A stretch of DNA of 64,000 nt from Asticcacaulis tiandongensis (GCF_006475605.1 NZ_SSBC01000010.1:124001-188000), one strand, 5' to 3'; counted from the stretch's first letter, positions 51,999-60,979 are shown. Made by a program: numbers and translations. The notes: generated by a model from the sequence alone, not told the origin.

Positions 51999-54164
51999 GT
52001 GACTTTCGCTGTTCAGGCAGAGCGTAAAACAACTGCGATCAACCTGCATAACGCCGCTCTCTGGATTGTGGCTTTATTGGGGGTGTTTATTATTGGTCTT
52101 ACCCTGTGGGGGGCTTTGGGCCTGCGCACGACCGGCGGGGTTTTTTATGTTGATGAGGGTGCGGTTCATACCCGCAGTGAGGCATATGCCGGTACGGTCA
52201 GCCTGATATCCGGTGCGGGTCTCAGTCTGGTGCCAGAAACGACTGATCTGGTGCATGAGCCGGATACCTTACCCGATTATGCCGCCTATGACCGGTTCAT
52301 CGAGCGTCAGGACATCTATCAGCGTATGCTGAATGCCGGTGATTTGAAGATCATCGTCGACGGCGAACCGGTTAATCTGATGGCAGGCTCGCGCTCCCTG
52401 ACGCAATTGCCCCCCGCCTTCTGGGCACCGTTTCTAACGGGCATTCTGGTGTTCTTTATCGGCGGTACGGTCTGGGCGCTTAAGCCCGGCGCCCAAGCCA
52501 CGCAGCTTCTGTTTATCAATGCGCTGGGGCTGGCCATGTCGGCCCTGCCGCTGGCTGTATACGGGGCGCGGCCTCTGGCGATAGAGGGGGAGTGGTTCAG
52601 ATCGCTTATGAGTCTCAACCACGCCGGTGCACAGCTTTTTGGTTCTTCCATTCTGGCCCTGCTGCTGATCTACCCCAAGTCACTGGTCAGGCCGTTCTGG
52701 GCATGGGTCATGCTGGCCAGCTTTGTGCCGCTCTTTGCCGCCGATCAGTTGCGCCTGCTGGGCATCCCCGGCGGCAGCTACGCTATTCATGGCATTGAAA
52801 CCCTTGGTATCCTGTGTCTGCTGGCCCTTCAGGCCTATGTTACGCGTCATGAACCGTCCCACAGGGCTGCGCTTTTGTGGCTTGGGATGTCGATAGGGGT
52901 CGGCACCTGTCTTTGGGTGGTTATTGTCACCCTCTATGCCGCCTCAGGTGATCTGTCGGCCATGCCTGAGGCCTATGCCTTTCTCAGTTTTCTCCTGATC
53001 TATATGGGGCTGGCCTTTGCTGTCAGCCGTTTCCGTCTGTTCGAGATTTCAGACTGGGCCTTTCGTGCCCTGTTCTTTGTTGTGGCGGCGGTCGTTTTCG
53101 TCATGGTGGATGCGGGGCTGGTCTATGTCGCCCACATGGAGCAGGCACCGGCCATGACCTTTGCCGTGCTTTTGACCGCCTTCGGTTACCTGCCCCTGCG
53201 AGACTATATGTGGCGACGCTTTGTGCGCATGAAGCAGCCGGATGATCAGGCCTTGTTTGCATCGGTGTTTGAGATTGTCTATGCGCCGTCTCCCGAAGCC
53301 CGTGCCGAGCGTTGGTCGGGCCTGATCCAAAGCCTGTTTCAGCCGCGACAGCTTGAGATCGTGCCTTTACACCTGTCCGAAGTGGAGATGCTCAGTGAGG
53401 GGCAAGTCATGCGTTTGCCATCGCTCATTGAGGGGCAGGCCTTAAGCCTGTCGCGGCCGCGATATGGCGTAGGGTTGTTTACGCCTGCCCACCTGCGCTT
53501 CATGAAGCATGTGCTTGAACTGGTCAGCCGCGCCATTTCGAGCCGTGAGGCCTATGAGCGCGGGGCGACTGAAGAGCGGCGCAAGGTGGCGCAGGACCTG
53601 CATGACGATGTCGGGGCGCGCCTGCTGTCCGGTCTTGTGGTGGCTGACGAGCGGACACGGCCCATATTTCAGGCGGCCTTGGCCGATATTCGTGCCATTT
53701 CGACGGCCATGCTGGCGGTACCGGCACCGCTTGAGAACATACTGGCTTCGGCCCGTCATGAGGCTGCCGAACGTCTTGAGGCTGCCGATATCGGGTTTGT
53801 GTGGGACGGGTGGCCGGATGAGCCGAGCCTGATCGGCCCGCAGGGGCAAAAGGCCCTGTTGTCAGGCCTCAGGGAGATTGTCTCGAATACAATCCGCCAT
53901 TCTGCGGCGACGCAGGTGACGGTGCGTGTGGAACACACCCATGATACGCTTTATCTCGAATGGGCCGATAATGGCCGGGGGCTTATGCCTGACAGTCAGC
54001 TGGCGGATGGTACGGGGCAGGGCCTTAGGGGGATACGTCAGCGCTTTGCCGATGCCGGGGGTACCGTCGCCATTAAGTCAGAAGGGGGGCAGTCAGAAGG
54101 GGGCGTCTGTTTTTCCCTCAGGCTTCCGCTCATAGTCGTGCCGTCGCAAACGGGGAGAGTGTAA
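51999..54164 (+). CDS. Sensor histidine kinase, ComP/NarX-like
   Basis: A 721-residue membrane sensor. TM1 is near residues 17-42. An extracytoplasmic region (about 43-140) with a PDZ-like AGDLKIIVDGEPVNL segment follows, then about eight helices to residue 400. After a linker comes a HisKA_3 domain, with the phosphorylated His535 in ERRKVAQDLHDDVG, and an HATPase with N630 (REIVSNTIRHS). This is the ComP/DegS layout, which signals to LuxR-type regulators. The GTG at 51999 starts it. The response regulator gene begins one base after the stop. Confidence 0.88.
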   Translation: MTFAVQAERKTTAINLHNAALWIVALLGVFIIGLTLWGALGLRTTGGVFYVDEGAVHTRSEAYAGTVSLISGAGLSLVPETTDLVHEPDTLPDYAAYDRFIERQDIYQRMLNAGDLKIIVDGEPVNLMAGSRSLTQLPPAFWAPFLTGILVFFIGGTVWALKPGAQATQLLFINALGLAMSALPLAVYGARPLAIEGEWFRSLMSLNHAGAQLFGSSILALLLIYPKSLVRPFWAWVMLASFVPLFAADQLRLLGIPGGSYAIHGIETLGILCLLALQAYVTRHEPSHRAALLWLGMSIGVGTCLWVVIVTLYAASGDLSAMPEAYAFLSFLLIYMGLAFAVSRFRLFEISDWAFRALFFVVAAVVFVMVDAGLVYVAHMEQAPAMTFAVLLTAFGYLPLRDYMWRRFVRMKQPDDQALFASVFEIVYAPSPEARAERWSGLIQSLFQPRQLEIVPLHLSEVEMLSEGQVMRLPSLIEGQALSLSRPRYGVGLFTPAHLRFMKHVLELVSRAISSREAYERGATEERRKVAQDLHDDVGARLLSGLVVADERTRPIFQAALADIRAISTAMLAVPAPLENILASARHEAAERLEAADIGFVWDGWPDEPSLIGPQGQKALLSGLREIVSNTIRHSAATQVTVRVEHTHDTLYLEWADNGRGLMPDSQLADGTGQGLRGIRQRFADAGGTVAIKSEGGQSEGGVCFSLRLPLIVVPSQTGRV

Positions 54165-54165
54165 C

Positions 54166-54855
54166 ATGTCGGTTGGGCCGATGGCAGGCAGTGACGCGCG
54201 CAGGGTGTGTTTGCTGGTGGAGGATCAGGTCGCTACCCGTGAATGGCTGCGTGCGCTGATAGGCGAGGCCTATCCGGATGCGGAGATTATCGAAGCCGCG
54301 AACCGCCGCGAGGCTAATCAATGGCTTGACCGATACAGGCGTAGCCCAGAGGCCCTATGGCTGGCCCTGATCGATCTGGGGTTGCCGGATGGTTCGGGGA
54401 TCAGCCTGATCTATCGTTTGACACAGGAATTTCCGGAAACCCTCAGTGTCGTCTCAAGCATATATGATGATGATACACACCTGTTTGAAGCTATCTCAGC
54501 TGGGGCGAAAGGTTACTTGCTGAAGGATCAGGATAAGGCCCGTTTTCTGAATTACCTCAGACGTATCGAACTGGGCGAGCCGCCGCTTTCGCCTTCGGTG
54601 GCCAGACGCCTTCTGACCTATTTCCATCAGAAAGCGCGTCCGGCAGGCACCATCGGCACTACTGTTAACCTCACCAGCCGTGAAACCGAGACCCTGACCT
54701 TGCTGGCAAGGGGCCTGACGATCAACGAAATTGCCCGAAATCTTGACCTGAAAAGCCAGACCGTGGCTTCATATGTCAAAACCATCTATCAGAAACTAAA
54801 CATCTCATCGCGTGCTGAAGCCACTCTGGCTGCCGTTCAGCGCGGATTGGCCTGA
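54166..54855 (+). CDS. LuxR/NarL-family response regulator
   Basis: A 229-residue regulator. The receiver domain has acidic residues E19 and D20, the phosphoacceptor Asp70 in LALIDLGLPDGSG, and a lysine in GYLLKDQDK. A linker leads to a LuxR-type helix-turn-helix (about residues 165-225, LTSRETETLTLLARGLTINE). It is the obvious partner of the upstream kinase, with only one base between them. Target genes are not apparent. Confidence 0.93.
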   Translation: MSVGPMAGSDARRVCLLVEDQVATREWLRALIGEAYPDAEIIEAANRREANQWLDRYRRSPEALWLALIDLGLPDGSGISLIYRLTQEFPETLSVVSSIYDDDTHLFEAISAGAKGYLLKDQDKARFLNYLRRIELGEPPLSPSVARRLLTYFHQKARPAGTIGTTVNLTSRETETLTLLARGLTINEIARNLDLKSQTVASYVKTIYQKLNISSRAEATLAAVQRGLA

Positions 54856-54857
54856 CA

Positions 54858-54925
54858 GACTGGGGGGCACGGAAGACTGGGGGGCACGGAAGACTGGGAG
54901 GTGCGGAAGACTGGGAGGTGCGAAA
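54858..54925 (+). repeat. 17-bp tandem repeat, four units
   Basis: Units start at 54858, 54875, 54892 and 54909. The first two are identical (GACTGGGGGGCACGGAA); the next two share the changes to GGGAGGTGCG, and the last ends differently. It begins 2 bases after the response regulator stop and abuts the shared terminator. Confidence 0.95.
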
Positions 54926-54960
54926 AAGCGCCCTTCGGACAGGGTCTGAAGAGCGCTTTT
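54924..54960. terminator. Bidirectional terminator between regulator and OB-like gene
   Basis: AAAAGCGC and GCGCTTTT enclose a second paired segment (CTTCGGAC and GTCTGAAG) to form a long hairpin with A and T flanks. It serves the convergent regulator and secreted-protein genes. Confidence 0.85.
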
Positions 54961-54997
54961 GTTCAGGCATAATCTCAGATTATAAGATCAGTATGCC

Positions 54998-55435
54998 TTA
55001 TTCCGCAGGTTGTTCAGCCGGAGCGGCTGGGGCAGCTGGAGCCGCATCTTCAGCAGCTGCCTTGGTGATCGAAGAGGCCGTCAGCTTGGTTTGTTCGGCA
55101 TCGAGTGTACCAACAATAGTCACTTCGTCACCGACTGCGAGAGTTTCAGCCGCGGAGACGGCGGAAGCGTCAACAGCGATGTCACGCACAGAGCCTGATT
55201 GTGTCGGCACGGTGACGGTATAGGCGCCATTGGCTTCTACGGCGGCTACGGTGCCGGTGACGCTCACGGCATCGCTGGCCTGAGCTTCGGGAGCAGGGGC
55301 TGGCGTCGTGGCTTCAGCGCCCGGCATAGCGGGGGTCGCCGCATCGGTGGTCGCGTCCTGAGCCATGGCCGGGCCAAAAGCCAGAGCCGCACCAAAAGCA
55401 GATACGATAGCAATCTTTGATACCTGGGTTTTCAT
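54998..55435 (-). CDS. Secreted OB-like protein with Ala/Pro-rich ends
   Basis: A 145-residue protein with a signal peptide (about residues 1-25, ending PAMAQD). A low-complexity Ala, Pro and Thr segment follows. A compact beta-rich region (about 57-125, VSVTGTVAAVEANGAYTV onward) then resembles a small OB-like domain such as DUF5666. The tail is Ala and Pro rich. AAGGAAC precedes the ATG. It probably resides in the periplasm. Function unknown. Confidence 0.7.
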   Translation of the reverse strand: MKTQVSKIAIVSAFGAALAFGPAMAQDATTDAATPAMPGAEATTPAPAPEAQASDAVSVTGTVAAVEANGAYTVTVPTQSGSVRDIAVDASAVSAAETLAVGDEVTIVGTLDAEQTKLTASSITKAAAEDAAPAAPAAPAEQPAE

Positions 55436-56040
55436 AATATGTTCCTTTAGTCCTTGAATGGAGGGAGAGGCTTCAGCGAAACCCCATGAAATTGGGAACA
55501 GAGGTGATCCGGATTATTGTCTGGCCGTTTCGGGCCAGGATCGCCTTGTTGAGATCAGGTTAGAAAAGCCTGGATAAGGAAACGATCCATAAGCCCTGCA
55601 CCCGAGACGGGGAGCGGCGTAAAACACGTTTCGGCCTTATTTCCGCAGCGGTAACCTGAGGCGCTCCCGTGATTACGTAGGGGGCGATTTTTCCAGAGGC
55701 ATATGCGCTGAGGCATTCAGGACACGATTGTGTGACCTGTGGCGTGAAGTAACGCCTTTGATGATGAAAGTGGTCGCATTAGTGTGGCCATGCGGAGACA
55801 AACCCGAATGGTTGCCTGCGTATGATTTGCAAAATCGGCGTTACGGCAGTGAGCATTGCAAGTGAACTGAGGCCAAAAGGGCTGATTTCATGCAGTGTGA
55901 GCAGGCATAAGGAAATGATAAAAATGGCCCACAATGTGTTCGAAATTATAGACAATCAGCGTGGGAAATCAGCCTTACTGACAGGTTTCGGTGGCTTTAA
56001 CGGCTAGATGTGGCGCGTTTTTCAGAGGTGAGGCGATATA
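55436..56040. other. 605-base gap with possible structured RNA
   Basis: No convincing gene of normal size is present. On the plus strand GGGGAGCG (55609-55616) can pair with CGCTCCC (55662-55668), and the latter can pair instead with GGGGGCG (55680-55686), followed by ATTTTT. That is a pair of competing stems with a terminator-like end. A small hairpin CTGGCC-GTTTCG-GGCCAG lies at 55521-55538. The function and strand of any RNA are unknown. Confidence 0.35.
55924..56007 (+). CDS. Possible 27-residue peptide
   Basis: An ATG at 55924 has AAGGAA nine bases upstream and encodes MAHNVFEIIDNQRGKSALL then TGFGGFNG before the stop. The frame is open upstream to 55822. It lies 33 bases before tag. 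I do not recognise it; the good ribosome binding site is its only support. Confidence 0.25.
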   Translation: MAHNVFEIIDNQRGKSALLTGFGGFNG

Positions 56041-56610
56041 ATGAAGGGGCTGGTTTCACGTTGCGGGTGGGTAAATGAGGACAAACCGCATTATATCCAT
56101 TATCACGACCATGAATGGGGTGTGCCGGTTCACGATGACCGGCTTTTGTTTGAGATGCTGATTCTTGAGGGGGCGCAGGCGGGTTTGAGTTGGGAAACCA
56201 TCCTCAAACGCCGCGATAATTACAAACAGGCCTTTCATAATTTTGATCCGCTCAAGTGCGCGGCCATGACCGATGACGCGCTTGAAGCCCTGATGTCCGA
56301 CAGCGGCATTATCCGTAACCGCCTGAAAATCTGGTCGGTCAGGAAAAACGCTGTTGCCTTCCTGAACATTCAAAAAGAATTCGGGTCATTCGACGCCTAT
56401 GTGTGGCGCTTTGTCGGTGGTAAGCCGAAAATCAACCGGCCGGCGACCCAGAAAGACGTACCCGCTTCCACGCCGGAATCGGATGCCCTGTCCAAAGACC
56501 TGAAAAAACGTGGCATGAGCTTTGTCGGATCGACGATTATCTATGCCTATATGCAGGCTGTGGGCATGGTCGATGACCATGTGCAGACCTGCTTCCGCTG
56601 TAGCGTTTAG
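56041..56610 (+). CDS. tag: DNA-3-methyladenine glycosylase I
   Basis: A 189-residue base-excision repair enzyme that removes 3-methyladenine. The N-terminal RCGWVNEDKPHYIHYHDHEWG is typical of Tag, with Cys8 and a His as zinc ligands; the C-terminal HVQTCFRC supplies the rest. The glutamate in GLSWETIL is the conserved active-site region. Length is normal. No ada or LexA-like site was seen nearby. Confidence 0.95.
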   Translation: MKGLVSRCGWVNEDKPHYIHYHDHEWGVPVHDDRLLFEMLILEGAQAGLSWETILKRRDNYKQAFHNFDPLKCAAMTDDALEALMSDSGIIRNRLKIWSVRKNAVAFLNIQKEFGSFDAYVWRFVGGKPKINRPATQKDVPASTPESDALSKDLKKRGMSFVGSTIIYAYMQAVGMVDDHVQTCFRCSV

Positions 56611-56670
56611 TCAGGATTTGACCTTAAGCCGTTTTTGGTTTTCCCTGTCCAGGGATGTGGAGGGGAAAAC

Positions 56671-57687
56671 ATGGCGATCAAACTCAAATCTTTGCGATAT
56701 ATTATCTGGCCGAAAAATATCTCGGCCCATCAGACGGGCGTATTTGCGCTCATAGGCGGGGCCATTGGTCTGGCGGGTGATCTGGCGGGCTTTTTTACCA
56801 GTATTCTTAATCCTAATCTGCTGGCGGTGCTTTTTCTGCTGGCAGCGGCGGTGTTTGCCTTTTTCTGTCTGCAAAAGGTCTTCGGGCAAAAGCCGTTGAC
56901 CGAAGAGGCTGTGGCGGAACGGGCGCATTGCAAGGCATGCGACACCCTGCGTTTCAGCCTGTTTGCGGTGATCACCTTCGGTGTACTGATGCTGATCGGT
57001 CAGGGGCAGACGGCCACGGAAACTGTAGGCGAGAGGCTGGGCCTGATAGAAAAAGGGGTTGGTGAGATCGGCCATGAAGTGTCGGGTCTCGGCGACATCA
57101 CCCGCTCCCAGAAAATCAGAGCTAATCCGAAAACGGCTGAAGACTATTTTGCCAATGCGTGGATATACACCAATATTCACCGCGATCAGTCAAAGGCCCA
57201 TGCGGCCCTTGAGGAAATGTACGCAAAATTTGCACCCAAAAAACTGGATGCGGCGGAGCTTTATTTTGCCACCGGCCGGGAAACCAAAGGGCGCAATGAT
57301 CTCATTAAACAAGCAGAGCTTTTGGGGGAGCGCCAGAAGGATGCCACGCTTTTGGTTGTTGCGGGCCGCAATGCGCCGGATGAAGCGCAAGCGCAGCGTC
57401 TGTATGAAAAAGCACGTCAGATCGACCCTGAATTGCCCTTTGGCTGGTGGGATGTGCAGCGCCTGACGCAGACCGCTGCGGGGACGCGTGTTGACGCGGC
57501 GTCCCAAACCGCCATGCTGCGTCGTCAGGTTGAGGGGCTGGAGGTCTTTATTGAAAAAATCGGCAACCAGCCTGCGGGGGCTTATTTCTTCCTGCCGCAA
57601 TATCAGCCTGATCACGAGCAACTGGCGCGGCAAACCCTGACGAGTTACCGCACCACGCTTGAGACCTATGAACGCTTAGGGCGCTGA
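56671..57687 (+). CDS. Membrane protein of unknown function with TPR-like tail
   Basis: A 338-residue protein with three hydrophobic helices (about residues 22-44, 49-70 and 95-112) and a CKAC pair (C87, C90) in the loop before the third. A hydrophilic, helical C-terminal region (about 125-338) looks TPR-like, with AEDYFANAWIYTNIHRDQ near 150. GGAGGGG precedes the ATG at 56671. The stop is directly adjacent to the stop of the convergent antiporter gene. I do not recognise the family. Confidence 0.7.
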   Translation: MAIKLKSLRYIIWPKNISAHQTGVFALIGGAIGLAGDLAGFFTSILNPNLLAVLFLLAAAVFAFFCLQKVFGQKPLTEEAVAERAHCKACDTLRFSLFAVITFGVLMLIGQGQTATETVGERLGLIEKGVGEIGHEVSGLGDITRSQKIRANPKTAEDYFANAWIYTNIHRDQSKAHAALEEMYAKFAPKKLDAAELYFATGRETKGRNDLIKQAELLGERQKDATLLVVAGRNAPDEAQAQRLYEKARQIDPELPFGWWDVQRLTQTAAGTRVDAASQTAMLRRQVEGLEVFIEKIGNQPAGAYFFLPQYQPDHEQLARQTLTSYRTTLETYERLGR

Positions 57688-58950
57688 TCAGACGTTCGTC
57701 TCGACGGCGTCCTTAATCGGGATGCGCTTGCGGTTGATCAGGTCGAACACCGGCGAGGTCATCAGGGTCGTGACAATGGCCATGATGACCAGAACCGTGA
57801 ACAGGCCGGGCTGTATGATGCCCTTTTGCAGACCGATATTGATGATGATCAGCTCGGTCAGGCCGCGCGCGTTCATCAATGTGCCGACGCTTAAGGCGGT
57901 CTTGTTATCTTCGCCGGTCAGTCTGGCTGCCAGATAACAGGCCCCGCCCTTGGCCAGCACACAGGCGACCAGAACCCCCATCGCGATCAGCATCATCTGG
58001 GGCGAACCGATGATATTTAACTGCGTGTGAAGTCCCGAATAGGTGAAGAAAATAGGCACCAGCACCAGAATGGCGAAGGGCTCAAGCGCACGCTTTAATT
58101 CTTCGGTCAGCTTGCCGCGTGGTACGACAGTTCCAAGTATAAACCCGCCAAACACCGCATGCAGACCTGCCACATCCATGGCGTAGGCACTGAGCATAAA
58201 CAGCATCAGCATGAAGGACAGCACCAGAGGTGTCATCTGACCTTCGCGTTCGACTATCTTTGCCAGAGGCGCCATAATCTTTGGCCCCAAAAGGATCATG
58301 AAGGCGACAAAGGCTGCGCCGCCGGCCACGGCCTTAATGGCCACGCCTGCGCCTTCGCCCATGGTCGCCAGAACCAGAGCGACCACGCACCAGGCACCGG
58401 CGTCATCAATGGCGGCTGATGACAGGGTGAGCGTGCCGATACGCGTGTTTTGCAGTTTCTTTTCGTGAATTATGCGCGCCAGAACCGGAAAGGCGGTGAT
58501 GGCAATACAGGCCCCGAGGAACAGACTTGCCTGATAGAGTGTAATGTTTTCTGAAAACAGTCCCGGCACCTTGAACAGCAGGGGCGTAATCGCAAAGGCG
58601 ATAATAAACGGCGCGATAATACCGGACAGCGAGATGGTAAAAGCACTTTTGGTGTTGCTTTTGAAATGGTCAGTATGAAACCCCATGCCGACGATAAACA
58701 TGAACAGGCCGATGCCGAATTGCGATATCACATAAAGTATGGGCCGGGACTCAGTGGGGAACAGGGCAGCCTGAAGATCAGGCAGTAAAAGGCCAAACAG
58801 TGATGGCCCCAGCAACACACCGGCAATCATCTCACCGATGACCTGTGGTTGCCCCAGATATTTGTTCAGACCCCAGCCGATTAACCGGCAACACGCCAGA
58901 ATAACGAACATCTGGATGAAAAAAAGTACGCCCAAATCCGCGATTTGCAT
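57688..58950 (-). CDS. Kef/CPA2-type cation:proton antiporter
   Basis: A 420-residue membrane protein with about twelve helices of the Na_H_Exchanger fold. Segments GEMIAGVLLGPSLFG (about residues 39-53), FGIGLFMFIVGMGF, and SAAIDDAGAWCVVAL (about 182-196, with the ion-binding Asp pair) are typical. It lacks the C-terminal TrkA-N domain of KefB/C, so it may be unregulated by glutathione. ATG 58950 follows GGGGAA. Confidence 0.9.
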   Translation of the reverse strand: MQIADLGVLFFIQMFVILACCRLIGWGLNKYLGQPQVIGEMIAGVLLGPSLFGLLLPDLQAALFPTESRPILYVISQFGIGLFMFIVGMGFHTDHFKSNTKSAFTISLSGIIAPFIIAFAITPLLFKVPGLFSENITLYQASLFLGACIAITAFPVLARIIHEKKLQNTRIGTLTLSSAAIDDAGAWCVVALVLATMGEGAGVAIKAVAGGAAFVAFMILLGPKIMAPLAKIVEREGQMTPLVLSFMLMLFMLSAYAMDVAGLHAVFGGFILGTVVPRGKLTEELKRALEPFAILVLVPIFFTYSGLHTQLNIIGSPQMMLIAMGVLVACVLAKGGACYLAARLTGEDNKTALSVGTLMNARGLTELIIINIGLQKGIIQPGLFTVLVIMAIVTTLMTSPVFDLINRKRIPIKDAVETNV

Positions 58951-59071
58951 CGAATTCCCCAAAAATACAGTCAGTTACTCACCGATTAGTCTGGTGGCAT
59001 TATTTTTTGACAGCAGGCTTGGCATGAAAGGGGGCGTCAGGCAAGCTAATGCCTCTCAGGGAACGAAAAGG

Positions 59072-59836
59072 TTACCGGTCTGGTTTGGTGCCGGAAATCA
59101 GGGAAGTACGCTCAGTGTCGCTGATCAGACGCCACTGACCTTCGGGCAGATCGCCGATATGAATGGGGCCGATGCGGTGGCGATAAAGGTCAATAACCCG
59201 CAGTTCGCACATATCGCACATGCGCCGGATCTGGCGATTGCGGCCTTCGGTCAGGATGAATTTCAGCGTCTGCTCGCCAATCTGTTCGACGCCTGCGGGC
59301 CTGAGCTTGCGGCCGTCAAGTTCCAGCCCGTGCCTGAGCCATTTCAGCTTAGCCTCAAAGATCGGGCCGCGCACACGTACAATATATTCTTTTTCAAGCT
59401 CACTGTTGGGGCCGATGATGGCCTTGGCGATCACCCCGTCTTCAGACAGGATCAGAAGTCCGTGCGAGTCCTTATCCAGCCTACCGACAGGGGCTAGTCG
59501 TGAATGCTGGTCGGGCCACTGAGTCAGTTGCCCGTAGTGATTGGGGCGGCGGATCATGCGCACGGCGGGGGTTTCACCGGCTTCGGGCTGACCGGAGACA
59601 ATGCCCAGAGGCTTATTATAGATGACCGTCAGTTTGGTGCCGCCATCTTCCTCAAGCGTCAGGGTCTGTCCTTTTTCGATCTTGCGACCGGCATCTTTCA
59701 CCACTTCGCCGTCAATGGTCACGAAACCTTCGGCAATCAGGGTATCGGCTTCACGCCGCGAACAGACGCCGGTCTGCGCCAGCCATTTGTTGATGCGTTG
59801 CGGTTCGTCGCCGTCATAGGTGCGGGTAAGGGACAT
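59072..59836 (-). CDS. RsuA/RluF-family pseudouridine synthase
   Basis: A 254-residue enzyme. An N-terminal S4 domain (about residues 12-60) precedes the synthase domain with the catalytic Asp in VGRLDKDSHGLLIL (about 117-130) and a late EGRNRQIRRMC. The LDKDSHG form and length are closest to RluF-type enzymes, which modify 23S rRNA; related RsuA and RluB/E cannot be excluded. It stands alone on the minus strand and is divergent from the EEP protein. Confidence 0.88.
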   Translation of the reverse strand: MSLTRTYDGDEPQRINKWLAQTGVCSRREADTLIAEGFVTIDGEVVKDAGRKIEKGQTLTLEEDGGTKLTVIYNKPLGIVSGQPEAGETPAVRMIRRPNHYGQLTQWPDQHSRLAPVGRLDKDSHGLLILSEDGVIAKAIIGPNSELEKEYIVRVRGPIFEAKLKWLRHGLELDGRKLRPAGVEQIGEQTLKFILTEGRNRQIRRMCDMCELRVIDLYRHRIGPIHIGDLPEGQWRLISDTERTSLISGTKPDR

Positions 59837-59922
59837 GGGTAAAACTCCTGCACCCCTCCCTAGCCAAAATCAATCCGTTCTGCCACGATAAAAGCGGCGG
59901 CAGAGAATAAGGGTGAGGGGGC

Positions 59923-60870
59923 ATGCGGCGGTTATTATCTCAAACTATAGTTTTGAGCCTGTGGGTAGTGCTCTTTTGCACCCTTGTAGGCTTTGCGGCA
60001 TCCCAGTGGTGGTTCTTTGATCTATTCACGCCCTTCAGGCCACAGGCGCTCATATGGGCTGTTTTGATGCTGCCACTTGGGTGGTGGCTGAAGTCAAAAC
60101 CGGCTTTGACCTTATCCGCAATCATCATGATCTTGAATCTGATGGCTATGGGCGGGCGAATAGCGACCTTTTACCCGACGCCATCACAAGAGGCACGAGC
60201 GGATCAGGCTCTGGTTTCCCGCACTGTCCTCTTTGCCAACGTAAATCAAAACAACACGGATTATGATGGCTTGCGGCAGGTCGTTGAAGCCGAAGCGCCG
60301 CATGTGGTCGTGCTGGCGGAAGCCGATTCCAACTGGATTACCGGTATTAAATTGGCCGAGGCTGATTTTCCCTACCGCCACTTAGAGCCGCGCAACGATC
60401 TTTTCGGTATGGCCATATATGCCGATCAGCCATTCAAGGCGCAGACTCATTATGTAGGCGCGTTGCAGTTACCGTTGGTCTATGCCGAGTTTGAGCATTA
60501 TGTGTTGCTTGCGGTTCATCCTATACCGCCTCTGAACAGTAAGTTTGCGCTCGATAATCAGCTATATATGCAAACCCTCGTGGCCCTGACGGCTCAAAGC
60601 CAGAAGCCCGTTCTGATCACAGGCGATTTTAATGCCAGCCTCTGGTCTCATGCCTTGCAGCCCCTGGCCGGAAACAACATAAAATCGCTGTCGCCGTCAG
60701 GCTGGGGCTACACCTGGCCAACGAAGTTCTGGCCTCTGGCGACGCAGATTGATCATGCGTTCATTAAAAATATTCCGAAAGGCAAAACCCGCATATTAGG
60801 CGACATAGGTTCTGATCATTATCCGATCCTGACGCACATAGAACTCTCAGGCCGATCGGTTGATAAGTGA
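59923..60870 (+). CDS. Membrane-anchored endonuclease/exonuclease/phosphatase-fold protein
   Basis: A 315-residue protein with about three N-terminal helices (residues 5-85) and then an EEP domain. Catalytic signatures are LAEADSNW near residue 128, GDFNASLWS near 245, and QIDHAFIKN and GSDHYPI toward the end. EEP-fold proteins cut nucleic acids or phosphate esters; the substrate of this membrane-anchored branch is not known. It precedes the FMN reductase at about 118 bases. Confidence 0.88.
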   Translation: MRRLLSQTIVLSLWVVLFCTLVGFAASQWWFFDLFTPFRPQALIWAVLMLPLGWWLKSKPALTLSAIIMILNLMAMGGRIATFYPTPSQEARADQALVSRTVLFANVNQNNTDYDGLRQVVEAEAPHVVVLAEADSNWITGIKLAEADFPYRHLEPRNDLFGMAIYADQPFKAQTHYVGALQLPLVYAEFEHYVLLAVHPIPPLNSKFALDNQLYMQTLVALTAQSQKPVLITGDFNASLWSHALQPLAGNNIKSLSPSGWGYTWPTKFWPLATQIDHAFIKNIPKGKTRILGDIGSDHYPILTHIELSGRSVDK

Positions 60871-60941
60871 TAAGGACCTTAAGGCGGTTCAGTTTGAAGC
60901 AATATTTTTTGTTATCTACCCATTGATTTTGCGGGTGCGAA

Positions 60942-60979
60942 CACACAATACTGTATCTTTATTGAGTACAGTTTGTGTG
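60942..60979. promoter_or_regulatory. Inverted repeat upstream of the FMN reductase
   Basis: CACACAATACTGTA and TACAGTTTGTGTG form a dyad with one base of slippage and an 11-base spacer, ending 8 bases before the start codon. It could be a repressor operator or, as RNA, a hairpin covering the ribosome binding site. No regulator gene is adjacent. Confidence 0.5.

Noticed and set aside
60942-60979. Reading of the dyad as an E. coli-type LexA box (CTGT...ACAG).
   Set aside because: The spacing of 13 bases between CTGT and ACAG does not fit, and alphaproteobacterial LexA uses GTTC-N7-GTTC.
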